This document shows positions 43,561-51,566 of a stretch of DNA of 64,000 bases, piece after piece. The DNA is from Acidaminococcus fermentans (GTDB lineage: Bacteria > Bacillota > Negativicutes > Acidaminococcales > Acidaminococcaceae), in the NCBI RefSeq assembly GCF_009696675.1, contig NZ_VULN01000008.1, positions 39,907-103,906 on the forward strand. The letters run 5' to 3'. The notes beneath the pieces were generated by a model, which worked only from the letters and a program-made list of their open reading frames with translations, was not told where the DNA came from and ran no database searches. The translations under genes and the position numbers were made by a program. Position 1 is the stretch's first letter, and each line of letters begins with the position of its first letter.

Positions 43561-44589
43561 CTACAGATCCATCCGGTACAGTTTGGCTTCGCCTTTCTCC
43601 CGGCTGATCCGGCGGTAGATCAGGATGGAATCGTTTTTCATGGGGGTGAGGATTTCCATGGTCAGTTTGGGTTCTGTCTTGAATTTCCCCAACAGCTTTC
43701 CATCCTTCTTGCGGTAAATCCAGTAGATGCCGCCTTCTTGTCCCAGCACCACCCGGTGCTCGGTGACCACGTACCCACGGCCTTCTTTGGTAAGAGGTCC
43801 CTCAAAGGACTGGATCAGCTGTCCGTCCTGCAGACTGTACTGCCGGACCACATTTTGATTTTCACCCTTGTCGTTTTTCATATACCCCATCAGGTATAAT
43901 CCGTCCTTGTCCGCCCATTGTTTCTTGATGTTCAGTCCAGCCTTCCTTATCGCCTCTACGGTAAGGAGTTCCTTCCCCTTGGTAAGGGTCCCTTTGTCCA
44001 GGATCCCGGTCCAGTAGTCCCATTTTTGGGTAAAGACCACATCCTTCCCCTGATCGATGGGAATCAGAGTCGTGCCGGTGAAATCGGTGGGCACCATGGT
44101 CTTTCCGTCGTAATAATGCCAATAGGAAGCTTCATTTTTCTTTTCACGACTTTTATAATCCCCTTGTTTGTGCCAGTCATAGACAGTTCCGTTGGATACC
44201 ACCAGTTTGTCCCGCCAGTAGGCCCGTTCATCCAGCACCTTCAGGTCACTGAGCGTCTCATCCTTGAAACTGACAGACCGGAGTTTGGTCCGGTATGTTT
44301 CGTCCTTGTTGTCGAAGCCGAAGAAGTAAATCCGGTCCCCGTCCACCGCCAGGGTGTCCGTCCACAGGATCTGGTCCTTGAAGGTCAGCCCGGTATATTC
44401 ATAGATGTTCACCGTCCGGCCGTCTACTTTAAAACTGGATGCCACCGGGGTGCTGATTTTCTTCCGCACCGGCAGGTCGGCGTTGGGGTCTTCAGGGGTT
44501 CCTCCGCCCCCGTTTCCCCCACCGCAGCCGGATGCCAGGACACACAGGGTCAATGCTCCCAACAGAATTTGTTTCCATGTCTTTTTCAT
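43561..44589 (-). CDS. Lipoprotein of unknown function, beta-propeller-like
   Basis: A 342-residue lipoprotein: signal peptide MKKTWKQILLGALTLCVLAS then GC with Cys at about residue 22 and a Gly/Asn-rich linker. The mature part consists of repeated short strands (DRIYFFGFDNKD, TVYDWHKQGDY, GLYLMGYMKND, GGIYWIYRKKDGK), suggesting a beta-propeller-type sensor or binding protein. No family recognised. Its promoter carries the same palindrome as the nucleoside hydrolase promoter, so both are probably controlled by the same regulator. Confidence 0.7.
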   Translation of the reverse strand: MKKTWKQILLGALTLCVLASGCGGGNGGGGTPEDPNADLPVRKKISTPVASSFKVDGRTVNIYEYTGLTFKDQILWTDTLAVDGDRIYFFGFDNKDETYRTKLRSVSFKDETLSDLKVLDERAYWRDKLVVSNGTVYDWHKQGDYKSREKKNEASYWHYYDGKTMVPTDFTGTTLIPIDQGKDVVFTQKWDYWTGILDKGTLTKGKELLTVEAIRKAGLNIKKQWADKDGLYLMGYMKNDKGENQNVVRQYSLQDGQLIQSFEGPLTKEGRGYVVTEHRVVLGQEGGIYWIYRKKDGKLLGKFKTEPKLTMEILTPMKNDSILIYRRISREKGEAKLYRMDL

Positions 44590-44635
44590 AGTATGCTCCT
44601 TTCTCCAGATATCCGTTCGTTCTCTTTCTGCTTTT

Positions 44636-44679
44636 ATTGTACAGAATTTTCAGAAGGAACACACTGTACTAAAGTACAG
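44636..44679 (-). promoter_or_regulatory. Promoter of the lipoprotein gene with 16-bp palindromic operator
   Basis: On the minus strand a perfect palindrome (7-bp arms CTGTACT/AGTACAG, 44664-44679) is followed after exactly 22 bases by a TACAAT -10 box (44641-44636). No good -35 box is present, as expected of an activator-dependent promoter. An identical palindrome and spacing occur at 47469-47512. Confidence 0.7.
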
Positions 44680-44691
44680 GTTTTGGTAAAA

Positions 44692-44734
44692 AAGAAGTCA
44701 GACCCAGCCCCTTAAGGGCCGGGTCTGACTTCTT
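44692..44734 (-). terminator. Terminator of the nucleotidase operon
   Basis: A perfect 14-bp stem AAGAAGTCAGACCC / GGGTCTGACTTCTT enclosing a 15-base loop that can itself pair. The stem overlaps the stop codon of the 5'-nucleotidase gene. Confidence 0.85.
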
Positions 44735-46331
44735 ATTTCCTATTTACTTGAATCCGTCCCTGTCCTTCCGGCTTCCGATAGGCTTCGCTGACGCCCTGTT
44801 TCTGGACGTAATCAGCCAGGATTTCCACGTCGGACAGGCCCGGTTCCGCTACCAGGGTGGTGTCCCGGAACATGGTATAGCCGTTGCCGCCGTCACTGAG
44901 GATGTAGCTGGTCCCGGCCACCAGATAGTCTTCCGCCGGATCCAGGGGTTTGCCGCCGATCATCACCTGGCGGACCCTCCGTTCCCCTTCCACCCGGGCG
45001 AAATTTCCCTGGTCATCCAGTTTCACCGGCGAGGGGATGGCCGGATCGTAGACAAAGGTCAGCCCGGATACCTGGAGGAACCCGCCGTTTTCTTCCGGCG
45101 CATGGGATACACTCAGTTCCAGGGCATCCAGCAGCTGCTGGCCGGAAACGCTCCGGAGCACCGCCTGGTTCCCAAAGGGGAACAGTGTCAGAAGGGTCTT
45201 CCGGGTCCAGGCGCCCCGAGGCAGACCGGAACGGAAGGAGCCCCCGTTGATCAGGGCCGCATCCGCCTTGAAACAGGTCCGGAAAGCATCTGCGGCAAAA
45301 TCCCCCAGATTGGTTTCCTTCTGGCGCACGGCCCGCTGGCCCTCCAGGGAATCCACCAGTTCTACAGAGGATTCTCCCACCTTCTGGGACAGAACCTTGT
45401 CCACTTTAGCCAGTTCTTTCCGTACCAGTGTCTCCACTTTGGGATCCGGTGCCGGCAGATTTCGGATCAGTTCGCCCCGGATGGTACCGTCATCTTCGAT
45501 GACCATGCGTCCCAGGGTTTGGAGCTTGGTCCCGGTCTGGGCCACCGGGATCATTTTGCCCTTCCGGTCCGGGTAATACACTTCGTCCTGTTCGTGGGAA
45601 TGGCCGTCGATGAGCCCATCCACTCCCGTTACATGGGCCAGGAGCGCCCGGCTGCTCCACACGGGGATGGAGCCGTCGCTGCCCAGATGAGATACCAGGA
45701 TCACCGTATCCGCCCCTTGTTCCCGGGCTTCCTCTACGGTATCCTGGACCTGTCTGTAAAGCTTTACCCCTTCCTTGTCCTCGCAGAACCCATAGATGAA
45801 ACGGCCTTTCCCGTCCTGGAAGAACCGGGGCGTGGACGAAACCAGGGTACCGGGGGTGGTGACCCCGATAAGCGCCACCTTCCGTTCTTTAAAGGGAAAG
45901 ATCCGGTAGGGCGCCAGCACCGGTTTCCCCGTATCCCGCCGGACGAAGTTGCAGCTGGTATACCCACACTTCAGCTTTTGGGCCAGGGACAGGAAATTGT
46001 CCATACCATAGTCGAATTCATGGTTGCCGGGAATGGCGAAATCATACCCGGCAGCGTTCAGGATCCGGACCATGGCCCGGCCGTCGGTGAGCTTCCCCAA
46101 AGGTTCCCCCTGGATGGCGTCCCCGGCGTCCAGGAGCAGGGTCTGGGGATTTTCCGCTTTCTGCTGCTTTTTATAGGCCGCCACCCGGGCCAGGGTGAGA
46201 TTTTTGTCCACCCCGCAGTGGATGTCGTTGGTGTGGAGCAGCACCACCTGGGCCCAGGCCTGGAGGGGCATCAAAAGAGCCAGGAGAGCCGCAGAGGCAC
46301 CGGCCCGGAAAAGTTTTTTGCGGTTGGTCAT
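44733..46331 (-). CDS. Secreted 5'-nucleotidase / metallophosphoesterase (UshA type)
   Basis: A 532-residue exported enzyme: signal peptide residues 1-26, N-terminal metallophosphatase domain with HTNDIHCGV, DAGDAIQG, PGNHEFDYG, SHLGSDG and DGHSHEQ, and a C-terminal 5'-nucleotidase domain (NGGSFRSGLPRGAW, TLFPFGNQ). It removes phosphate from extracellular or periplasmic nucleotides. It lies 16 bases after the secreted nucleoside hydrolase gene, so the pair can convert nucleotides to nucleosides and then to base plus ribose. ATG 46331 puts the signal peptide at the N-terminus. Confidence 0.92.
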   Translation of the reverse strand: MTNRKKLFRAGASAALLALLMPLQAWAQVVLLHTNDIHCGVDKNLTLARVAAYKKQQKAENPQTLLLDAGDAIQGEPLGKLTDGRAMVRILNAAGYDFAIPGNHEFDYGMDNFLSLAQKLKCGYTSCNFVRRDTGKPVLAPYRIFPFKERKVALIGVTTPGTLVSSTPRFFQDGKGRFIYGFCEDKEGVKLYRQVQDTVEEAREQGADTVILVSHLGSDGSIPVWSSRALLAHVTGVDGLIDGHSHEQDEVYYPDRKGKMIPVAQTGTKLQTLGRMVIEDDGTIRGELIRNLPAPDPKVETLVRKELAKVDKVLSQKVGESSVELVDSLEGQRAVRQKETNLGDFAADAFRTCFKADAALINGGSFRSGLPRGAWTRKTLLTLFPFGNQAVLRSVSGQQLLDALELSVSHAPEENGGFLQVSGLTFVYDPAIPSPVKLDDQGNFARVEGERRVRQVMIGGKPLDPAEDYLVAGTSYILSDGGNGYTMFRDTTLVAEPGLSDVEILADYVQKQGVSEAYRKPEGQGRIQVNRK

Positions 46332-46347
46332 AGTTTTCTCCTTTTGG

Positions 46348-47448
46348 TTACAGCCGGTCGAAGACTTTTTCCACCATGGGCCACAGCCGGTCCTGGTCCA
46401 CGGCAAAGACGATCCGGGCCTTCTGGGTCCCTTCCGGTCCGAAGCCCCGGTAGGCCATGGTATCTCCATAGCCCGGTCCCACCTGGTCATTCACATCCAC
46501 CGGCAGGGTTTCTTCCCGGGTGATCACCTGGGGATCGATGACCACCGCAGCAGCCAGCACATCCCAGACATAACTGGAAAAGCCCGGATCCTGCTGGAAC
46601 AGAGGTCCGGCCCAGTACTCCTTCCACATGGTGCGGGCCCAGGGCTGGGTGATTTTCCCTGTAAGCCGCTGGTATTCCTGCCGGCTCAATTTGGCCGTGT
46701 TGCACACATCCAAAGGCAGGAACACCTGTTCCGTCCAGGGTGCCCGGTACACTTTCCGGGCGGATTCCGGGTCGATCCACACATTGAATTCTCCATGGGG
46801 CATCACATTGCCTTCCACCATGAAGGCTCCGGCCATGTACACCACCCGTTTCACCAGCCCGGCAATGGCCGGATCCCGGTCCAGGGCCGCCGCCAGGTTG
46901 GCTCCGCTGCCAATGGCCACCAGGGTCACCTGACCGGGATTATTCCGGATGGTCCGCACAATGAAGTCTGCCGCCCTTTCCTTCCGGGGCTCCAGTTCCG
47001 GTTCCCGGTGGTACCGTTCCCGGTATACCTGCTGCCAGGAAGCCGGACGGGGATAGCCGGCGGCTCCTTTATGGCTGTCGAAATTCTGTCCGTACAGGCG
47101 TTTTTCTTCCGCCATATGGGCAAACCGGTCTTTCCGGGTGGGTTCATTCACCCCCATGAACACCGGGATATCCTTCCGTCCCATCCCTTCCAACTGACGG
47201 ATGGCCGCTGCGGTGCCGGTTTCCACCCAGGTGTTCCCAAAGACGATGGTCACCCCTTCCAACTGGATGTTGGGGGCCTGGGCCAGCATCATCATGGCCA
47301 CCCCGTCATCCAGCAGTTCCACCATATCCGTATCCAGGATCACCTTTTCCTTCTCAGCCGCCAGCCCCCGCCCCAAAGGGGCCAGGACCGCAAGCGCCAG
47401 GATCCCTACAATACGAAAGAATTTTCTGAAATCATTCTGTATCTTCAT
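46348..47448 (-). CDS. Secreted inosine/uridine-type nucleoside hydrolase
   Basis: A 366-residue exported protein: signal peptide residues 1-30 (ending GLAA), then the nucleoside-hydrolase signature VILDTDMVELLDDGVAMMML. The aspartate spacing is two residues longer than the usual DTDPGIDD. Further motifs are VAIGSGANLAAAL and EFNVWIDPESA. It cleaves nucleosides to base and ribose outside the cytoplasm. First gene of a two-gene operon with the 5'-nucleotidase. ATG 47448 follows AGGAGGTG, and a palindromic operator lies upstream. Confidence 0.9.
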   Translation of the reverse strand: MKIQNDFRKFFRIVGILALAVLAPLGRGLAAEKEKVILDTDMVELLDDGVAMMMLAQAPNIQLEGVTIVFGNTWVETGTAAAIRQLEGMGRKDIPVFMGVNEPTRKDRFAHMAEEKRLYGQNFDSHKGAAGYPRPASWQQVYRERYHREPELEPRKERAADFIVRTIRNNPGQVTLVAIGSGANLAAALDRDPAIAGLVKRVVYMAGAFMVEGNVMPHGEFNVWIDPESARKVYRAPWTEQVFLPLDVCNTAKLSRQEYQRLTGKITQPWARTMWKEYWAGPLFQQDPGFSSYVWDVLAAAVVIDPQVITREETLPVDVNDQVGPGYGDTMAYRGFGPEGTQKARIVFAVDQDRLWPMVEKVFDRL

Positions 47449-47468
47449 TATCTTCACCTCCTGTCTCC

Positions 47469-47512
47469 AGTATACCGGAAGAAGGAGATTTCCGCACTGT
47501 ACTAAAGTACAG
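47469..47512 (-). promoter_or_regulatory. Promoter of the nucleoside hydrolase operon with 16-bp palindromic operator
   Basis: Palindrome CTGTACT-AA-AGTACAG at 47497-47512, then exactly 22 bases to the -10 box TATACT (47474-47469) on the minus strand; the start codon lies 20 bases after that. The gene for a NarL-type regulator ends 148 bases upstream. LuxR/NarL dimers bind such short inverted repeats; activation is inferred from the missing -35 box. Confidence 0.7.
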
Positions 47513-47520
47513 GGTTGAGA

Positions 47521-47565
47521 AAAATGGAGGGGTTTTGCACAAAAAGTACAACACCCCTCCATTTT
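47521..47565 (-). terminator. Terminator downstream of the NarL-type regulator gene
   Basis: AAAATGGAGGGGT / ACCCCTCCATTTT, a perfect 13-bp stem with T-runs, just upstream of the nucleoside hydrolase operator. A smaller GTCTGTTGC/GCAACAGAC hairpin lies at about 47638-47660 directly after the regulator gene. Confidence 0.8.
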
Positions 47566-47659
47566 GTCAGCTTGTTGCCCTTGTTCAAAGCCAGTTTACT
47601 GGCTTCCTTCGGCAGTTGACAGTTGACTGCTGACAGGGTCTGTTGCCCCAGCAACAGAC

Positions 47660-48277
47660 CTACTCCCTCCCCGCATACCCTTTCTCTGCCGCTTCCACAG
47701 CCAGTCCCACCAGGCTTTTGTGGCCGGTTTTGCTGAGCATGTTGCTGATGTGGAAGCTGACGGTCCGGCGGGTCAGCTGCAGCCGGTCGGCGATTTCCTG
47801 ATAGCTCAGGTTCTGGCAGACCAGGTGCAGGATCTGGATTTCCCGCTGGGTCAGGGTGGCGTTGTAAAATCCAAAGGTGGTCCGTTCCTGTACATCCGGG
47901 AACAGATGCTCCCCCTCCATGGTACGGTGGATGCAGTCCACGAACTGGTCTGCAGCACTTTCTTTGTAGATGAAACTGTCCGCCCCCGCCTCCTGGGCCA
48001 GTTCCACAAAATGCACATCCTGGAAACCGGTCATGATGATGACTTTGATCTGGGGAAAATGCTTTTTGATCTTCCGGGTACATTCGATCCCGCTGGTCTT
48101 CCCTTCCATGCAGATATCCATCAGTACCACATGGGGCTTCAGCCGGCCGCAGGCTGTTTCCACCATTTCCGAAAAGGGCAGCTGCCCCACCACCTCCAGG
48201 TCTTCATACGGTTCCAGCAGCCTGGCCAGCCCATCCAGCAGGATTTTCTGGTCATCCACCAGCAGAATACGGATCAT
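47660..48277 (-). CDS. NarL/FixJ (LuxR-type) response regulator
   Basis: A 205-residue two-component regulator. Receiver domain residues 1-120: acidic pocket ILLVDDQ at the start, phospho-acceptor Asp in VLMDICMEGK near residue 54, Lys in FIYKESA near residue 104. LuxR-type helix-turn-helix at the C-terminus (LTQREIQILHLVCQNLSYQE, then LTRRTVSFHISNML). Its start overlaps the end of the sensor kinase by 26 bases. Two identical palindromes in nearby promoters are its likely targets (inference). Confidence 0.9.
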   Translation of the reverse strand: MIRILLVDDQKILLDGLARLLEPYEDLEVVGQLPFSEMVETACGRLKPHVVLMDICMEGKTSGIECTRKIKKHFPQIKVIIMTGFQDVHFVELAQEAGADSFIYKESAADQFVDCIHRTMEGEHLFPDVQERTTFGFYNATLTQREIQILHLVCQNLSYQEIADRLQLTRRTVSFHISNMLSKTGHKSLVGLAVEAAEKGYAGRE

Positions 48278-49664
48278 CGTTCGTCCCTTCCTTTTCTTCC
48301 ATCCCAAAACGGATTTTCAGTATAAAATGAGGGGTCCCGGAAACGTCCAGTTTCCCGCCCCGGCTTTCCACTTTTTCCCGGATCCCGGTAAGCCCGCCTC
48401 CTGCCTGGACGGGTCCGGTGCAGCCCAGTCCATTGTCCTGGATCAGAAGGTTTTCTTCGTCCAGGACCAGAGCCACCTGGCTGGCCCGCCCATGGCAGAC
48501 GGCATTGGTCAGGGCTTCCCGGATGATCTGCACATACAGTTCCCCTTTCCATTCCTCCTCCGGCAGATTTCCCCGCACGGTGACCAGTACCCCCAGCTTC
48601 CGGTACACAGAAACCAGTTCAGCCAGCCGCACCTGGGGTTTCACCCGGATTTCCTGCCGCACATCAGAAAGCATGTTGACCAAAAGGGGCATGATTCGCT
48701 GGTAATCGGCGAAATCCCTGTTGTTCAGCACCTGCTGGAGCAGGCTGATCCGCATCCCCATCAGATCATGGATCCGGATCCGGATTTCCCGGAGGGTTTC
48801 CCGGCTCTGGATTTCCTGGACATGCTGGAGCAGTTCCTTCAGCTCAGCATTTTTCTGCTGCAGCTGCCGGTTCTGCTGGTCCAGGGACTGGTTCAGCCGC
48901 TGGAGTTCCGTGACATCACTGGCAGTCAGCTACCAGTGGGACTGCCCCTGGAAATAGATCTTGACCCGCTGGAACAGCAGCCAGCGGCCGTCCGGCAGCC
49001 GGAAAAGCAGCCCTCTGCCCTGGTTTTCCCGATGCAGCCCGGGCCTGCGGACTTCCTGGAGCAGGTGCCACAGCATATTGCCGTTCCGGATCCCCACCCC
49101 CAGGACACTTTCCGTATACCGGAACAGGGCCCGGTTCATCAGCACCGGTTCGCCGCTAGCCAGCGAGATCAGGACCCCTTCCTCTAAAGAATCAATGGCT
49201 TCCTGGATGGAATACTCCGTGATCTGCATCCGTTTTTCCTGGATGGTTTCCGGCAGGAGATCCAGGGACCGCACCAGAAAAAGCCCCAGGGCCAGGCCCA
49301 TCTCCCAGGGATAGCTCCCGTCGAAAAAGGGCAGGATCGCCATTCCGGCCAGGCACAGGGACAGACACCTGATTGAATCTCCCTGCTGCCACAGGGCCAG
49401 CACCAGGAGACTGCCGCCAAGGACCAGACGGAACCCCGTACCATAGGGCTCTTCCCGACCCAGCTGGATATCCTGGATCAGATCGCTTTCCAGGAGGATC
49501 AGGAGGACCAGGATCACCCCTTCCAGCGCTTTCCGGCGGCGAAACCGGAACCGGGGAAGGGGCTGGAGGAAATAGATCAGGAGGCTCTGGCTCATCAGCC
49601 CCACAAAGCCCAGCAGCACCAGCACCCGGTGGAACAGAGGTCCCAGCTTTACAAAATCTACCAT
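48252..49664 (-). pseudogene. PAS sensor histidine kinase interrupted by an in-frame TAG at codon 245
   Basis: Codons 1-244 encode several membrane spans (residues about 10-125) and a PAS-like domain (SIQEAIDSLEEGVLISLASG onward). Codon 245 is TAG (48932-48930). The same frame then continues for 225 codons: the end of the PAS domain (LTASDVTEL), a Gln-rich coiled coil, the phospho-acceptor box IRIHDLMGMRIS, and a HATPase domain (REALTNAVCHG, IQDNGLGCTG, GGLTGIREKVESRGG). A single C-to-T change from CAG (Gln) would explain the stop. Unless suppressed, no kinase domain with its His can be made: the first good internal ATG lies after the His. Its partner regulator gene follows with an overlap. 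Confidence 0.85.
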
Positions 49665-51247
49665 GATCCGTCCCCCTTCTGGTGCTGAAGAACCAGACTG
49701 CTCCCGTATTCCAGTTCCCGGCAGAACAGGCCCCTGCCATAACGAGATTGATGCTGCGCCACAAATTCCCGGACCCAGGGCCGGGGATCCCAGAGCAGGG
49801 ACAGCTCCCATCCCTTCTCACTTTCTTTGAAGCAGCAGATCTGGGAACTTTCCCCCTGGCGCACCGCCTCTTCCGAAGCCTCCTCCAGCAGCTGGAAGAA
49901 AGCCAGGGACGTTGTCACCGGCAGCTGCCCCTCCAGACGATCGTCCACCAGCGTCTTCAGTCCGGTCCGTTCCAGGTAATGGCAGAGTTCCCGGACCGCC
50001 AGCTGCAGTTCCCGGACCGGCAGGCTGTTGTCTTCCCGTCCCCGGAGCAGCAGGACACATTCTTTCTTCAAATAACAAGCCAGCACATTGAGCCGTGCCA
50101 CCATCTGCCGGGTGCCCTCTCCTGGTTGGGCCTGCTCCAGGGCCCGGGCATACTGCAGGAAAAGGGGCCCTTTGCTCTGGAGTATGCCCTCCACTTCCTC
50201 ATAAATCCGTTGCCGGGTCTGCTGATGGATCCGTTCCCGCCGGATCTTTTCCCAGTTCCGCCGCAGCCGGTAGACCCGCTGCAGGGTCTGGGCCGTCAGT
50301 TCCAGTTTTTTCTTTTTTTGGCGCAGTTCGCCCATGTCCTGGTACCATACCACCTGTCCCCCGGAAATGGGCATGGTCCTCCGCTGCCAGTCTCCGTCCG
50401 GAGGGACGGGCAATTGTTGGCACTGGTACACCGTCCGTCCCTGCCGGTCCAGGATGGTCAGCCCCAGGCGGGAATGGAGAAAGCAGTCCCGATACTGGCT
50501 GTTCCCCGGCAGCAGCCGGGACCGGAGCAGGGCTTCCATCCAGAGGAAACCGAAAAATGCCGTCCACAGGACCAGTTCACTCCGGAAGATCCAGGAAACC
50601 CGCAGGATATAGCCGGCAATGTATCCTCCGTACAGCAGGATGACCGTAAAGGGCTGCCACAGCCTCTCCAGACTGATTTTTTCCCGGAAAGCCCTCCAGC
50701 ACAGCCACCCATTGGCCAGAAGCAGCTGGGCCAGATAACTGAACAGGATCAGGTAATACACAAAGCCATAGGTATAGATATCCTGGTGGGGATTGGTACT
50801 GGGCTGGATCTGGAACACCAGCTGATGCCAGTCATTGGTCAGGGCCAGCCCGGCTAAAAGAAGGTCAACAAGCAGCAGGCCCTGGAGCCAGCGGGGAAGA
50901 GCCCTGTCTTCCGGTCTCCGGTTGCTGGCATAGCTGATCCAGACCACCAGAAAAGCCAGCAGCCCCATGCAGGGATAATAGCCGTACCAGAGCAGGCGGG
51001 CCAGGGCAGCCCAGCCGGTAATCAGGGTCAGCCGCAGCAGCCGGATGGTCAGCCAGACCAGCCACACCCAGATGCTCCAGCCCACCGCCTCCCGGGCCCC
51101 CAGCTGGAAGATCCGTTCCCGGAGGGACCCACCCCACAGGATCACCCCGATCATTATGATCAGATACAATACAGGCAGAGGAATGCCAAACCGGGGTTCC
51201 TGCAGGAACGGCAGGAGCTCTGTCATTTCCTGTAAAAATTGCTCCAT
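49658..51247 (-). CDS. 7TM membrane protein with degenerate kinase-like C-terminus
   Basis: A 529-residue protein. The first 255 residues hold about seven to eight membrane spans, like the 7TM sensor modules of some histidine kinases. The cytoplasmic half has a PAS-like strand set (LTILDRQGRTVYQCQ), a charged helical stretch (RRNWEKIRRERIHQQTRQR) and a C-terminal domain reminiscent of a HATPase, but no phospho-acceptor His box or clear N and G boxes can be found. It is probably a sensor partner or pseudokinase of the split kinase, whose start it overlaps by 7 bases. Promoter at 51296-51301. Confidence 0.7.
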   Translation of the reverse strand: MEQFLQEMTELLPFLQEPRFGIPLPVLYLIIMIGVILWGGSLRERIFQLGAREAVGWSIWVWLVWLTIRLLRLTLITGWAALARLLWYGYYPCMGLLAFLVVWISYASNRRPEDRALPRWLQGLLLVDLLLAGLALTNDWHQLVFQIQPSTNPHQDIYTYGFVYYLILFSYLAQLLLANGWLCWRAFREKISLERLWQPFTVILLYGGYIAGYILRVSWIFRSELVLWTAFFGFLWMEALLRSRLLPGNSQYRDCFLHSRLGLTILDRQGRTVYQCQQLPVPPDGDWQRRTMPISGGQVVWYQDMGELRQKKKKLELTAQTLQRVYRLRRNWEKIRRERIHQQTRQRIYEEVEGILQSKGPLFLQYARALEQAQPGEGTRQMVARLNVLACYLKKECVLLLRGREDNSLPVRELQLAVRELCHYLERTGLKTLVDDRLEGQLPVTTSLAFFQLLEEASEEAVRQGESSQICCFKESEKGWELSLLWDPRPWVREFVAQHQSRYGRGLFCRELEYGSSLVLQHQKGDGSW

Positions 51248-51566
51248 GGTCCCCTCCCTCCTGTCAAGCTAAGTGATTAGCATGACTTTTTCCTCATTAT
51301 ACCATGAAGGAAAGGGAAAGAAAAAGGGACTGCTGCCTGCGGTATGCGGCAACCAGTTTTTGCAGCATATTCAAAAATTTGCCTGCAAATTCAACATTTG
51401 GCTCCAGCCTTCAGGCTCCAGACTTAAGCCGCTATGCGTCTCTACGACTAGGGGGTTGTTGCACAGAACGTGCAACAACCCCATCCCGGCCTCCCTCTTC
51501 ACTCTTCCCTATTTTCTTTTTTCACGGTACAATAGAAAGAGAAATCTGATAAAAGGAGGCCTTACC
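51248..51566. other. Divergent intergenic region
   Basis: It holds the extended -10 box for the 7TM gene (minus, TATAAT 51301-51296, preceded by CATGG), a decayed hairpin after 51320, a perfect 13-bp hairpin GGGGTTGTTGCAC/GTGCAACAACCCC (51452-51482) and a TACAAT -10 candidate (51528-51533) for the acyl-CoA synthetase gene. No gene is seen. The hairpin has the form of the window's terminator family, although no gene ends here. Confidence 0.55.

Noticed and set aside
40862..43618. A 918-codon open frame on the plus strand
   Set aside because: Antisense to the zinc-ribbon and SPFH genes; low-complexity translation and no ribosome-binding site.
2720..48932. Genome-wide reassignment of TAG as a sense codon
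   Set aside because: TAG ends tctB and nadK at the normal family length, so general recoding is not supported; only local suppression or mutation remains.
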